Position numbers and translations under genes: made by a program. Below, piece by piece: positions 1 through 7,171 of a DNA stretch of 10,000 nucleotides. The DNA comes from Asticcacaulis sp. (GTDB taxonomy: Bacteria; Pseudomonadota; Alphaproteobacteria; Caulobacterales; Caulobacteraceae): NCBI RefSeq assembly GCF_020217185.1, contig NZ_JAIWNX010000142.1, forward strand, positions 1 through 10,000, in the 5' to 3' direction. The first letter of the stretch is position 1. Each line of letters starts with the position of its first letter. The notes below the pieces were generated by a model, which was not told the origin of the DNA, searched no databases, and saw only the letters and a list, made by a program, of their open reading frames with translations.

Positions 1-3000
1 TGGGGGCCACCGCCGTGTGGGGCACGCAGCACGTGCCTTTGTTCGAAGGTGCGCGTTACGACGGCGTCTTCGGCATCTGGTACGGCAAGGGGCCGGGCGT
101 GGACCGCTCAGGCGACGTGCTCAAACACGCCAATATGGCCGGGACGACGCCGCTGGGTGGTGTGCTGGCCGTGGTCGGCGACGACCATGCGTGCAAATCC
201 TCGACCCTGCCCAATCAGTCGGAACTGGCCTTTATCGACGCCGAAATCCCGGTGCTCAGCCCCGCCACCATCGCCGAGGTGCTGGAATACGGCGTCAAGG
301 GCCTTGCCCTGTCGCGCTTCTACGGCGGCTGGGTGGCGCTGAAGACGATTTCCGACCTGATGGACGCTTCGGCCGCCGTCGATCTCAGCGACCGTTTCGA
401 CACGCGCGACCCGGTGATAGACCTGCCCGCCGACGGGCTGCACATCCGCGCCAAGGACACCCCTGCCGAAAAGGAAGCGCGTCACCGTCATTACCGCCTA
501 CCCGCGGCTTCGGCCTTTGCGCGGCTCAATGGTTTTGACACGGTGGTCTGGCCCCAGGCGCGCCCGCGCATCGGTATCGCCACGGCGGGCAAGGCCTTCA
601 CGCAGGTGATGGAGGCGCTCGACCTGCTCGGCATCACCGAGGCCGAAGCGCGCGACATCGGCCTCAGCGTGTGGAAGGTCGGCATGGTGTGGCCGCTGGA
701 TGCGCAGGGCGCGCGCGCCTTTGCCGGTGGCCTCGAAAAGCTGCTGGTGGTCGAGGAACGGCGCGAGGTGATCGAGCCGCAACTGCGCTCGGCCCTGTAC
801 GCCCTGCCGGATGGTCGTCGCCCGCTGATCCTCGGCAAACGGGGCTTAAGCGGTGAGCCGCTGATCTCTGACGTGCTGGAACTCGATACGCTTCAGGTGG
901 CGCTGGCGCTCTACGACCTGCTGCCGGAAGCCGCGCGTAATGCTCAGCGCCGCGAGCGCGCCGAAGGCTTCCGCCTGCGTCTGACGACGAAGGACACGCT
1001 CAAGCCCGACCATATCCGCGCGCCGTTTTTTTGCGCCGGATGCCCGCACAATGGATCGACCGTGGTGCCCGAAGGGTCGCGCGGTCTGGCCGGGATCGGC
1101 TGTCACTACATGGCGACCTTCATGCCGCGACGCACCGATATCTGCACCCATATGGGCGGCGAAGGCGTGACCTGGATGGGGCAGGCGCCCTTTACCGACG
1201 AAGGCCACGTCTTCACCAATCTGGGCGACGGCACCTACTTCCATTCGGGGCTTCTGGCCATCCGTCAGGCCATCGCCGCCGGGGTCAATATCACCTACAA
1301 GATCCTCTATAATGACGTGGTGGCCATGACCGGCGGGCAGTCGGTCGATGGGCAACTGACCCCCGTCAAGGTGGCGCAGCAGGTGCGCGCCGAAGGGGTG
1401 GAGCGCATTGCGCTGGTCTCCAATGATCCGGAGCGCTGGGAAGGCGAAATGCCATCGGGCACCACCTATGCCCACCGCGACGATCTGGAGGCCGTGCAAA
1501 AGGACCTGCGCACGCATAAGGGGGTGTCGGTGCTGATCTATGATCAGGCCTGTGCCACCGAACTGCGCCGCCGCCGCAAACGCGGCACAGCCCCCAGGCC
1601 CGCCGCGCGTATCTTCATCAATCCGGCGGTGTGCGAAGGCTGCGGCGATTGTCAGGCCAAGTCGAACTGCGTCGCCATCAACCCGCTGGAAACCGAGCTG
1701 GGGCGCAAACGCGAAATCGACCAGTCGGCGTGCAATATCGACACGGCGTGCGTCAAAGGCTTCTGCCCGTCCTTCGTGGCGGTCGAAGGGGCGGCGCTGA
1801 AAAAAGCGGCTGCGCCCGACCTCACGCCGCTGATCGCCGACCTGCCCGAACTGACGCCGCCGCCCGCTACGGCGCGCCCGGTCAATATCCTGCTAGCCGG
1901 GATCGGCGGTCTGGGCGTCACCTCGCTGTCGGCCATGCTGGGGATGGCGGCGCATATCGACGGCTGCGAAGTGTCGGTGGCCGATCAGACGGGTCTGGCG
2001 CAACGCGGTGGCGGCGTCGATGCCCATGTGCGCATCGTGGCGCAAGGCGTGCGTTTGCCTGCGCCGCGCATCAGCGCCGGTGAAGCCGATGTGCTGCTGG
2101 CCGCCGACATGGTGCAGGCTACGGGTAAGACGGCCCTGCCTCTGGTCAGCCCGGACCGCACCCTGAGCTTTGTCAATTCGGCCCTGACCTCGACGGCGGC
2201 CTTTACGCTGAACCGCGACGTGGTGTTCGATAAGGGCGGCCTGATGGGACGGTTACGCAAGGCGTCCAAACGCTGTGAGCCGCTGGACGCCGGGGGCGTG
2301 GCGCGGCGTCTGCTGGGCGATGCCGTCTATGGCCATATGATCCTTTTGGGGGCCGCCTGGCAGGCCGGGGCTGTGCCGCTGAGCCGTCAGGCGATCGAGC
2401 GCGCGATCGACCTCAACGGGGCCGAAAAAGCCAATAACCATAAGGCCTTTGCGCTGGGTCGCGCGCTTTATCTCGGCCGTATCGCCCCCCCGAAGTCCGA
2501 GGCGCCGTTCGATGTCGAAACCTTTATTACCCGGCGGATCGCCGACCTGACCGCTTATCAGGACGCTTCTTACGCGGCGCAGTATCAGGCCGTCGTCGAG
2601 ACGGCGCGCAAGGCTGGGTCACCCGCCCTGCTGGAGGCCGTGGCGCGCAATGCCTTTAAGCTGATGGCCTATAAGGATGAATACGAGGTGGCGCGCCTGT
2701 ATAGCGATCCGGCCTTCCGTCAGCGCCTCGATAGTCAATTCGATAATACCGGAAAATTGGCAGTTTACCTCGCCCCGCCGCTTCTGGCGCGCAAGGACCC
2801 GGTGACCGGTGAACCGCGCAAGATGAAGTTCGGCGGCTGGGTCTTTACCGCCTTTGGCGTGCTGAAAGGGCTGAAAGGCTTGCGCGGCAGCCTCTTCGAT
2901 CCGTTTGGCCATACCGAGGAGCGCCGCATGGAACGCCGCCTGCGCGACGACTATCTGCGCCTGATCCCGGAACTGGTGGCGAAGCTCTCTCCGCAAACGC

Positions 3001-3173
3001 TGGAGCCCATTGTGGCGCTGGCCCGCCTGCCCGAAGACATCCGCGGTTTTGGCCACGTCAAGGCCGCGTCGGTCGCAGCCGCCGAGGCGCGCAAGGCCGC
3101 GCTTCTGACGCAAATCGAGGCGGTGAAACCCGTCTCACACCCCCTCTCACAAAAGGAACCCGCCCATGTTTGA
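1..3173 (+). CDS. Fused indolepyruvate ferredoxin oxidoreductase-family 2-oxoacid oxidoreductase (5' end missing)
   Basis: A thiamine-diphosphate and iron-sulfur enzyme that oxidatively decarboxylates 2-oxoacids to acyl-CoA, with IorA- and IorB-like parts on one chain. The frame is open from base 3, so the start lies upstream; 1056 residues are visible and, given a usual length near 1150, about 100 are missing. In order, numbering from the first visible residue: the end of the N-terminal thiamine-diphosphate domain (YGKGPGVDRSGDVLKHAN near 23-40); the pyrophosphate-binding region with C344/C347, C367, C381 and GDG at 408; a cysteine-rich segment (C544, C547, C550, C556, C577, C583, C588) that probably holds Fe-S; the gamma-type domain starting at GIGGLGVTS (633); and a C-terminal DUF6537-like region ending near RGFGHVK. 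The next gene overlaps its stop, so both are probably co-translated. The family is named for indolepyruvate. The neighbours point instead to branched-chain 2-oxoacids as substrate, which is inference; phenylpyruvate or indolepyruvate remain possible. Confidence 0.93.
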   Translation, partial: GATAVWGTQHVPLFEGARYDGVFGIWYGKGPGVDRSGDVLKHANMAGTTPLGGVLAVVGDDHACKSSTLPNQSELAFIDAEIPVLSPATIAEVLEYGVKGLALSRFYGGWVALKTISDLMDASAAVDLSDRFDTRDPVIDLPADGLHIRAKDTPAEKEARHRHYRLPAASAFARLNGFDTVVWPQARPRIGIATAGKAFTQVMEALDLLGITEAEARDIGLSVWKVGMVWPLDAQGARAFAGGLEKLLVVEERREVIEPQLRSALYALPDGRRPLILGKRGLSGEPLISDVLELDTLQVALALYDLLPEAARNAQRRERAEGFRLRLTTKDTLKPDHIRAPFFCAGCPHNGSTVVPEGSRGLAGIGCHYMATFMPRRTDICTHMGGEGVTWMGQAPFTDEGHVFTNLGDGTYFHSGLLAIRQAIAAGVNITYKILYNDVVAMTGGQSVDGQLTPVKVAQQVRAEGVERIALVSNDPERWEGEMPSGTTYAHRDDLEAVQKDLRTHKGVSVLIYDQACATELRRRRKRGTAPRPAARIFINPAVCEGCGDCQAKSNCVAINPLETELGRKREIDQSACNIDTACVKGFCPSFVAVEGAALKKAAAPDLTPLIADLPELTPPPATARPVNILLAGIGGLGVTSLSAMLGMAAHIDGCEVSVADQTGLAQRGGGVDAHVRIVAQGVRLPAPRISAGEADVLLAADMVQATGKTALPLVSPDRTLSFVNSALTSTAAFTLNRDVVFDKGGLMGRLRKASKRCEPLDAGGVARRLLGDAVYGHMILLGAAWQAGAVPLSRQAIERAIDLNGAEKANNHKAFALGRALYLGRIAPPKSEAPFDVETFITRRIADLTAYQDASYAAQYQAVVETARKAGSPALLEAVARNAFKLMAYKDEYEVARLYSDPAFRQRLDSQFDNTGKLAVYLAPPLLARKDPVTGEPRKMKFGGWVFTAFGVLKGLKGLRGSLFDPFGHTEERRMERRLRDDYLRLIPELVAKLSPQTLEPIVALARLPEDIRGFGHVKAASVAAAEARKAALLTQIEAVKPVSHPLSQKEPAHV

Positions 3174-4203
3174 TACGCCTTCATATGACGCGCACGAAAA
3201 GGTCGTCGATGTCAACGATCCCGAAACCGGCCTGCGCGCCATCATCGCGGTCCATTCGACGGCGCGGGGACCGGCGGCGGGCGGCTGTCGTCTGTGGACC
3301 TATGACGACGCGGCGGCGGCGCGTACCGATGCGCTGCGCCTGTCGCGTGGCATGAGCTATAAGAACGCTATGGCTGAGCTGCCCTTCGGCGGCGGCAAGG
3401 CGGTCATCATGGGCCCGGTCGCACCGGAAAACCGCGAACAGATTTTCACCGCCTTTGGGCGCGCCGTCGAAGCGCTGGGCGGGCAATATATCACCGCCGA
3501 AGACGTCGGTGTCGGCGTGTCGGACATGATGGTCGTGGCGCGTCAGACGAAGTACGTGTCCGGTCTGGCCACAGAGGGTTCGGTGGGCGGTGACCCGTCG
3601 CCCTTTACGGCGCGCGGCGTCGCCATCGGCATCGAAGCGGCGGTCAAGGCGCGTCTGGGGCGCGACAGCTTGGAAGGCGTGCGCGTCGCGGTGCAGGGGC
3701 TGGGTCATGTCGGCGGCTATCTGTGTCAGGAACTGCACGCGCGCGGCGCCAAGCTGATCGTGGCGGATATTCATACCGCGCGCGTGGTCGAAATGGTCGA
3801 ACGCTTCGGCGCGGAAATGGGCAATGTCGCGGACATCCTGCTGAGCGATGCCGATGTGATTGCCCCCTGCGCGTTGGGGTCCATCATCACCCCTGAGGTG
3901 GCCGAGCGCATGACCGCCGCCGTGGTCGCCGGGGCCGCTAATAACCAGTTGTCGGTGCCGGAAGTGGGCGCGGTTCTGGCCCGTCGCGGCATCCTCTATG
4001 CGCCGGACTATGTGATCAACGCCGGCGGCATTATTGCCGTGTCGGCGGAATATAATGGCGGTGTTGACCGCGCCGGTATCGACGCGCAGATCGACGCCAT
4101 CGGGCCGCGTCTGGCTGATATTTTTGCCCGTGCCCAGGCCGAAAAGCGCCTGACCGGCGACGTGGCCGACACGCTGGCCAGAGCGAAAATGGTGCGGGGG
4201 TAA
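3166..4203 (+). CDS. Leucine/valine/phenylalanine-type NAD-dependent amino-acid dehydrogenase
   Basis: Reversible oxidative deamination of a hydrophobic amino acid to its 2-oxoacid and ammonia in the cytoplasm, with NAD+. The protein has 345 residues, close to the usual 350-370 of the leucine dehydrogenase branch and much shorter than glutamate dehydrogenases. The substrate-binding half has the AAGGCRLW glycines (G39, G40), K66 in RGMSYKNA and the catalytic lysine K78 in PFGGGKAVIMG. QYITAEDVG follows at 107-115. The nucleotide-binding half has VQGLGHVGG (177-184) with an acidic residue (D201) after the next strand, which fits NAD rather than NADP. The ATG lies 8 nt inside the end of the oxidoreductase gene, with AAAAGGAA at 3151-3158 as ribosome site, so translation is probably coupled. 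A terminator follows. Leucine, valine and phenylalanine dehydrogenases cannot be told apart by eye; the leucine genes on the other strand favour branched-chain substrates. Confidence 0.93.
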   Translation: MFDTPSYDAHEKVVDVNDPETGLRAIIAVHSTARGPAAGGCRLWTYDDAAAARTDALRLSRGMSYKNAMAELPFGGGKAVIMGPVAPENREQIFTAFGRAVEALGGQYITAEDVGVGVSDMMVVARQTKYVSGLATEGSVGGDPSPFTARGVAIGIEAAVKARLGRDSLEGVRVAVQGLGHVGGYLCQELHARGAKLIVADIHTARVVEMVERFGAEMGNVADILLSDADVIAPCALGSIITPEVAERMTAAVVAGAANNQLSVPEVGAVLARRGILYAPDYVINAGGIIAVSAEYNGGVDRAGIDAQIDAIGPRLADIFARAQAEKRLTGDVADTLARAKMVRG

Positions 4204-4225
4204 TCCCCTCACCTGGGGCTGTCGC

Positions 4226-4259
4226 ATCCCCCTCTCCCCCACGGAAGAGGGGGATTTTT
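4226..4259 (+). terminator. Intrinsic terminator after the oxidoreductase-dehydrogenase operon
   Basis: A perfect 10-bp inverted repeat (ATCCCCCTCT at 4226-4235 and AGAGGGGGAT at 4246-4255) with a 10-nt loop runs into TTTTT at 4255-4259. It starts 22 nt after the dehydrogenase stop codon. The opposite strand has no T-run after the stem, so it should act only on rightward transcripts. A smaller CCCC/GGGG pair (4205-4208, 4215-4218) lies just upstream. Confidence 0.82.
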
Positions 4260-4263
4260 GAGG

Positions 4264-4293
4264 TTCCCAATCCGCTGATTCCGTGGTTATCTT
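4264..4293 (+). promoter_or_regulatory. Possible weak sigma-70-like promoter for the hydrolase gene
   Basis: TTCCCA (4264-4269; 4 of 6 to TTGACA) and TATCTT (4288-4293; 4 of 6 to TATAAT) are separated by 18 nt and lie between the upstream terminator and the next start codon. A promoter is expected in this gap because the terminator separates the genes. The match is poor and rests on spacing and position alone. Confidence 0.25.
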
Positions 4294-4301
4294 TTAAAAA
4301 A

Positions 4302-4325
4302 TGCTGCACCCACTGAGGTGCAGCA
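4302..4325. promoter_or_regulatory. Perfect 9-bp hairpin upstream of the hydrolase gene
   Basis: TGCTGCACC (4302-4310) and GGTGCAGCA (4317-4325) form a perfect stem with the 6-nt loop CACTGA. On the - strand the stem is followed directly by six Ts, so it has the form of an intrinsic terminator for leftward transcription, although no - strand gene is seen to its right before 6275. On the + strand it would lie at the very start of the hydrolase leader if the weak promoter at 4264-4293 is real, and could then be a leader hairpin or an operator. The structure is certain; its role is not. Confidence 0.5.
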
Positions 4326-4344
4326 AAAGGCACAGGAAAACGCG

Positions 4345-4353
4345 AAAGGAAGG
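4345..4353 (+). promoter_or_regulatory. Ribosome binding site that fixes the hydrolase start
   Basis: AAAGGAAGG ends 3 nt before the ATG at 4357, and its AAAGGA part has a 6-nt spacing. It decides for this ATG over the in-frame GTG at 4318, which lies inside the hairpin arm and has no such site. Confidence 0.75.
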
Positions 4354-4356
4354 CCT

Positions 4357-5514
4357 ATGGACGCGCTCGGTGTTGAGGAAAAACCCGTTCTGGCTCAGGT
4401 GGAAAACGGGGTGGGGCGGCTGACGCTCAACCGACCTCAGGCGCTCAATGCCCTGACCACCGCCATGTGCCGCGATATGGCGCAGACGCTGAGCCAGTGG
4501 GCCACGGATGAACGCGTGCGGTATGTCGTTCTGGACCACAACGGACGCGCCTTTTGCGCCGGGGGCGATGTGCGGGCGGCGGCCCGCTCAGGCCGTGGCG
4601 ACGGCGAAGCGGCCCGCGACTTCTTCCGCACCGAATACCGTCTCAACACCCTGATCAAACGCTTCCCCAAGCCCTTTGTCGCCCTGATTGACGGCGTGAC
4701 CATGGGCGGCGGCGTGGGCATCAGCGTGCATGGCTCGCACCGCGTCTCGACCGAAAACACCCTGTTTGCCATGCCCGAAACCGGCATCGGCCTGTTCCCG
4801 GATGTCGGCGGCGGCTGGTTTTTGCCGCGGATGGGCGCGCCCGCCGAAACGTGTGAAGCGGTTTTCGCAGACGAGGGCGCGCAAAACTATTCCGAGGTTG
4901 GAACCTGGCTGGCCCTGACCGGTGAGCGGCTGAAAGGGGCCGATGTGCGCGCGGCGGGGATCAGCACGCACCATGTGGCGGCCTCTGACCTGCCCGCATT
5001 GAAGGCGGAACTGCTGGCGGGCCCGGAGCGCCATCCGAAAAGTGGGAACCGGTTTTCGGAGTCAATGGCGCGACCAAATGAATTCATCGATAACCTCCTG
5101 CACCGCTATGACCGCCCCGTCGGTGAGCCGTCTTATCAGGAGCATCTGGAGGCCATCAACCGCATCTTCGGCAAGAGCCGTCTGGCCGATATCGCCATTG
5201 CGCTGAAGCTGGAGGACTCCGATTGGGCGCAGCATCAGGGTGAGGTGCTGGCCACCCGCTCGCCCTTCTCGATGAGCGTGACGCTGCGCCATCTGCGCGA
5301 AGGCCGCCGCCTGGAGACGTTCGAGCAGGTGATGCAGATGGAGTTCCGCATCGCTTCGCGCCTCTGCCAGAGCCACGACTTCCTTGAGGGCGTGCGCGCC
5401 GTGCTGGACGACAAGGACCACTCGCCGCACTGGCTGCCGCAATCCATCGGCGGCGTCAGCGCCCACAGCGTCGAGGCCCTGTTTGCGCCCCTGCCGCGTG
5501 AGCTTTATGACTAA
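4357..5514 (+). CDS. 3-hydroxyisobutyryl-CoA hydrolase-type crotonase with two repeat-derived insertions
   Basis: Probably hydrolyses 3-hydroxyisobutyryl-CoA to 3-hydroxyisobutyrate and CoA in valine breakdown; members are often labelled enoyl-CoA hydratase/isomerase. The 385-residue protein has the crotonase core: LNRPQALNAL (24-33), the oxyanion-hole segment FCAGGDVR (66-73), and GVTMGGGVGISVHG (113-126). MPETGIGLFPDVGGG (139-153) carries the Glu (E141) and Asp (D149) that correspond to the catalytic pair of the human hydrolase and separate this branch from ordinary hydratases. The C-terminal block HDFLEGVRAVLDDKD is also typical. Members usually have about 350 residues. The excess is explained by extra segments at roughly 163-180 and 225-242, each encoded by a copy of a palindromic DNA repeat. 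All visible active-site residues remain, so the enzyme may still work. The gene is separated from the dehydrogenase by a terminator and probably has its own promoter. Confidence 0.88.
   Translation: MDALGVEEKPVLAQVENGVGRLTLNRPQALNALTTAMCRDMAQTLSQWATDERVRYVVLDHNGRAFCAGGDVRAAARSGRGDGEAARDFFRTEYRLNTLIKRFPKPFVALIDGVTMGGGVGISVHGSHRVSTENTLFAMPETGIGLFPDVGGGWFLPRMGAPAETCEAVFADEGAQNYSEVGTWLALTGERLKGADVRAAGISTHHVAASDLPALKAELLAGPERHPKSGNRFSESMARPNEFIDNLLHRYDRPVGEPSYQEHLEAINRIFGKSRLADIAIALKLEDSDWAQHQGEVLATRSPFSMSVTLRHLREGRRLETFEQVMQMEFRIASRLCQSHDFLEGVRAVLDDKDHSPHWLPQSIGGVSAHSVEALFAPLPRELYD
4844..4881 (+). repeat. Palindromic repeat element, copy 1, inside the hydrolase gene
   Basis: This 38-nt unit begins CCGAAACGTGTGAAGCGG and continues with TTTTCG, an imperfect palindrome. 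It is identical to copy 2 at 31 of 38 positions (21 of 24 in the palindromic core). It starts at the second codon position and is read as residues 163-175 (AETCEAVFADEGA). It falls between PRMGAP and EVGTWLALTG, which lie almost next to each other in relatives I can recall. Confidence 0.75.
5034..5072 (+). repeat. Palindromic repeat element, copy 2, inside the hydrolase gene
   Basis: Perfect 8-bp arms TCCGAAAA (5034-5041) and TTTTCGGA (5053-5060) flank an 11-nt centre, with AACCGGTT (5047-5054) overlapping as an inner palindrome. The tail to 5072 also matches copy 1. Its CCG begins at the first codon position, one base out of phase with copy 1, and it is read as PKSGNRFSESMAR (227-239). It lies in the linker after ELLAGP and before FIDNLLHRY, where the human enzyme has only about five residues. 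Confidence 0.8.
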
Positions 5515-5590
5515 CGCCGCTTAAGCCTGTTTCTTACCGGAAACTTTACATCTGAGGCCACAACATGTCCGCCTTAAGCCTAAGTCGGGG

Positions 5591-6274
5591 ATGGCTATGC
5601 GGGCAGTGGTTTTATCAACTCTGGCGTCGGCGCTGTTTGTGGGCACCGGCGTAGCGGATGAGAAGATTCAACGGCTGGATGCCACGGCCGAAGCGGCGGT
5701 TGACGCCCTGCTGACACCGCCTTCGCCACAGGCCGGGACCACCGGCATGACCTATCGCCGCGTCAATACGGTGGTCAAGGCACCTGACCTCAGTGCGGCG
5801 CTGGTGCCGGACGCGCCCCGCTTCGACATCAGCGAAGACATGCAGCATCAGGCGGCAATACTGCTCGAACGGGTCAATCAGGTGCGGGCCGAAAACGGCT
5901 GCGGTCCCTTGCGCCTCAGCGATCAGTTGATGCAGGCAGCGCAGCGCCAGAGCGTTTCCATGTCCGAGAAAAACTACGTCTATCACTACACGGACGACGG
6001 TATAAAGTTAAAGGACCGGGTGCACGCCACAGGCTATGTCTATACGCTTCTGGGGGAAAATGTCGCGGCGGGTCAAAAGACGGCCGACCGGGTGTTTGAG
6101 GAATGGATGACCAGCCCCGGCCACCGCGCCAACATCCTCAATTGCGGCTATGAGGAGATGGGCGTCGGCTATGTCCACGACACGCAGGATCAGCCGGTGG
6201 GACAGGCACGGGTCCCCTACTACTTCTACTGGACGCAGGTGTTTGGTCGCCACATGAAGGTGGCCGGGAACTGA
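5591..6274 (+). CDS. Secreted CAP/SCP-domain protein
   Basis: A 227-residue exported protein of the CAP superfamily (cysteine-rich secretory/antigen 5/PR-1). Bacterial members are extracytoplasmic and mostly of unknown function. A signal peptide is visible: a hydrophobic stretch at about 5-19, with likely cleavage after GVA at residue 22. A variable spacer follows to about 85. The CAP domain then runs from LLERVNQVRAENGCGPL (91-107) through YH (131-132), LLGENVAAG (153-161), EEWMTSPGHRANIL (170-183) and YWTQVFG (213-219). H132, E156, E171 and H178 fit the conserved His/Glu tetrad. C104 and C185 could form a disulfide. GGGG directly abuts the ATG at 5591, so the in-frame ATG at 5597, 6 nt after it, may be the real start; both leave the signal peptide intact. 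No link to the amino-acid genes is apparent. Its stop abuts the stop of the convergent lyase gene. Confidence 0.85.
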   Translation: MAMRAVVLSTLASALFVGTGVADEKIQRLDATAEAAVDALLTPPSPQAGTTGMTYRRVNTVVKAPDLSAALVPDAPRFDISEDMQHQAAILLERVNQVRAENGCGPLRLSDQLMQAAQRQSVSMSEKNYVYHYTDDGIKLKDRVHATGYVYTLLGENVAAGQKTADRVFEEWMTSPGHRANILNCGYEEMGVGYVHDTQDQPVGQARVPYYFYWTQVFGRHMKVAGN

Positions 6275-7171
6275 TCAGCGGCCCCGTGCCACGGCGACCT
6301 TGGAACGTGGCGGGCGGCCCAGCGCATCGGAGATAAACCACGCGGTGTCGATCACCTTATCAAGATCGACACCCGTCTCTATGCTTAAGCCCCTGAGCAT
6401 ATAGAGCACGTCTTCGGTGGCGACATTGCCCGACGCACCCGGCGCATAGGGACAGCCGCCTAAGCCCCCGACCGAGGCATCGACGGTGGCGATCCCATAG
6501 TCGAGCGACACCAGAATATTGGCCAGAGCCTGCCCCCAGGTATCATGGAAATGCACGGCCAGCTTTGCCGCTTCGACGCGTCTTAACACGACCTCCAGAA
6601 GGCGCTGCGTATCGCCCGGCGTGCCGCGCCCGATGGTGTCGCCGAGCGACACCTCATAGCAGCCCATGTCGATCAGGGTTTGCGTCACCTCGGCCACGGC
6701 GTCGGGGGCAATCGGGCCTTCATAAGGACAGGCAATGGCGCACGACACATAGCCGCGCAAGGCTATGCCGTCTTCGCGCGCGCGGGCAGCGACCGGGGCG
6801 AAGCGCGCAAGGCTTTCGGCTATGCTGGCATTGATGTTTTTCTGGCTGAAAGTTTCGGACGCCGCCGCAAAGACAGCGACGCTTTGCGCCCTGGCCGCCC
6901 GTGCCGCCTCATAGCCTTTGAGATTGGGCGTCAGCACCGGATAGGTCAGGTGGGGCGCGCGGCTGATCCCGGCCATGACCTCAGCGGCATCGGCCATCTG
7001 CGGCACCCATTTCGGCGAGACAAAACTGCTCGCTTCGATAAAGCGCAGACCCGTTTGCGACAGGCGGTCGATCAGGGTGATCTTGGTCGCGGCGGGGACG
7101 ATCTGCGTCTCGGCCTGAAGGCCGTCGCGCGGTCCGACTTCGTAAAGGGTGACGTGGCTGGGGCGGGTCAC
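6275..7171 (-). CDS. mvaB: Hydroxymethylglutaryl-CoA lyase
   Basis: Splits 3-hydroxy-3-methylglutaryl-CoA into acetoacetate and acetyl-CoA, the last step of leucine breakdown. From the GTG start there are 298 residues, the normal length. EVGPRDGLQ (11-19) carries the catalytic Arg/Asp pair (R15, D16). [13 protein letters not shown] (206-218) gives the metal ligands H207 and H209. [15 protein letters not shown] (235-249) contains the active-site cysteine C240 and is the family signature. The GTG at 7171 overlaps the dehydrogenase stop as GTGA and is preceded by GAGGA at 7178-7182. A longer frame reaching 7261 would run into the dehydrogenase gene and adds an Arg-rich non-family extension, so it was rejected. 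It is the last gene of the leftward leucine operon; no T-rich terminator is seen after it. The name liuE is also used for this role. Confidence 0.94.
   Translation of the reverse strand: MTRPSHVTLYEVGPRDGLQAETQIVPAATKITLIDRLSQTGLRFIEASSFVSPKWVPQMADAAEVMAGISRAPHLTYPVLTPNLKGYEAARAARAQSVAVFAAASETFSQKNINASIAESLARFAPVAARAREDGIALRGYVSCAIACPYEGPIAPDAVAEVTQTLIDMGCYEVSLGDTIGRGTPGDTQRLLEVVLRRVEAAKLAVHFHDTWGQALANILVSLDYGIATVDASVGGLGGCPYAPGASGNVATEDVLYMLRGLSIETGVDLDKVIDTAWFISDALGRPPRSKVAVARGR

Noticed and set aside
846..1517. Antisense open frame (223 codons) within the oxidoreductase gene
   Set aside because: Same cause: low-complexity shadow of a strongly supported gene, with no family features.
3181..4242. 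Long open frame (353 codons) antisense to the amino-acid dehydrogenase
   Set aside because: It is a mirror of GC-rich codon use in the real gene, His/Asp/Arg-rich, with no recognisable motif and no ribosome site worth naming.
4318..4356. In-frame 13-residue upstream extension of the hydrolase from a GTG at 4318
   Set aside because: The GTG lies in the arm of a hairpin and has no ribosome site, while the ATG at 4357 has AAAGGAAGG at good spacing and starts a family-like N-terminus.
5565..5654. Short + strand frame beginning MSALSLSRGW before the CAP gene
   Set aside because: It ends after 29 codons, overlaps the signal peptide region in another frame and has no ribosome site.
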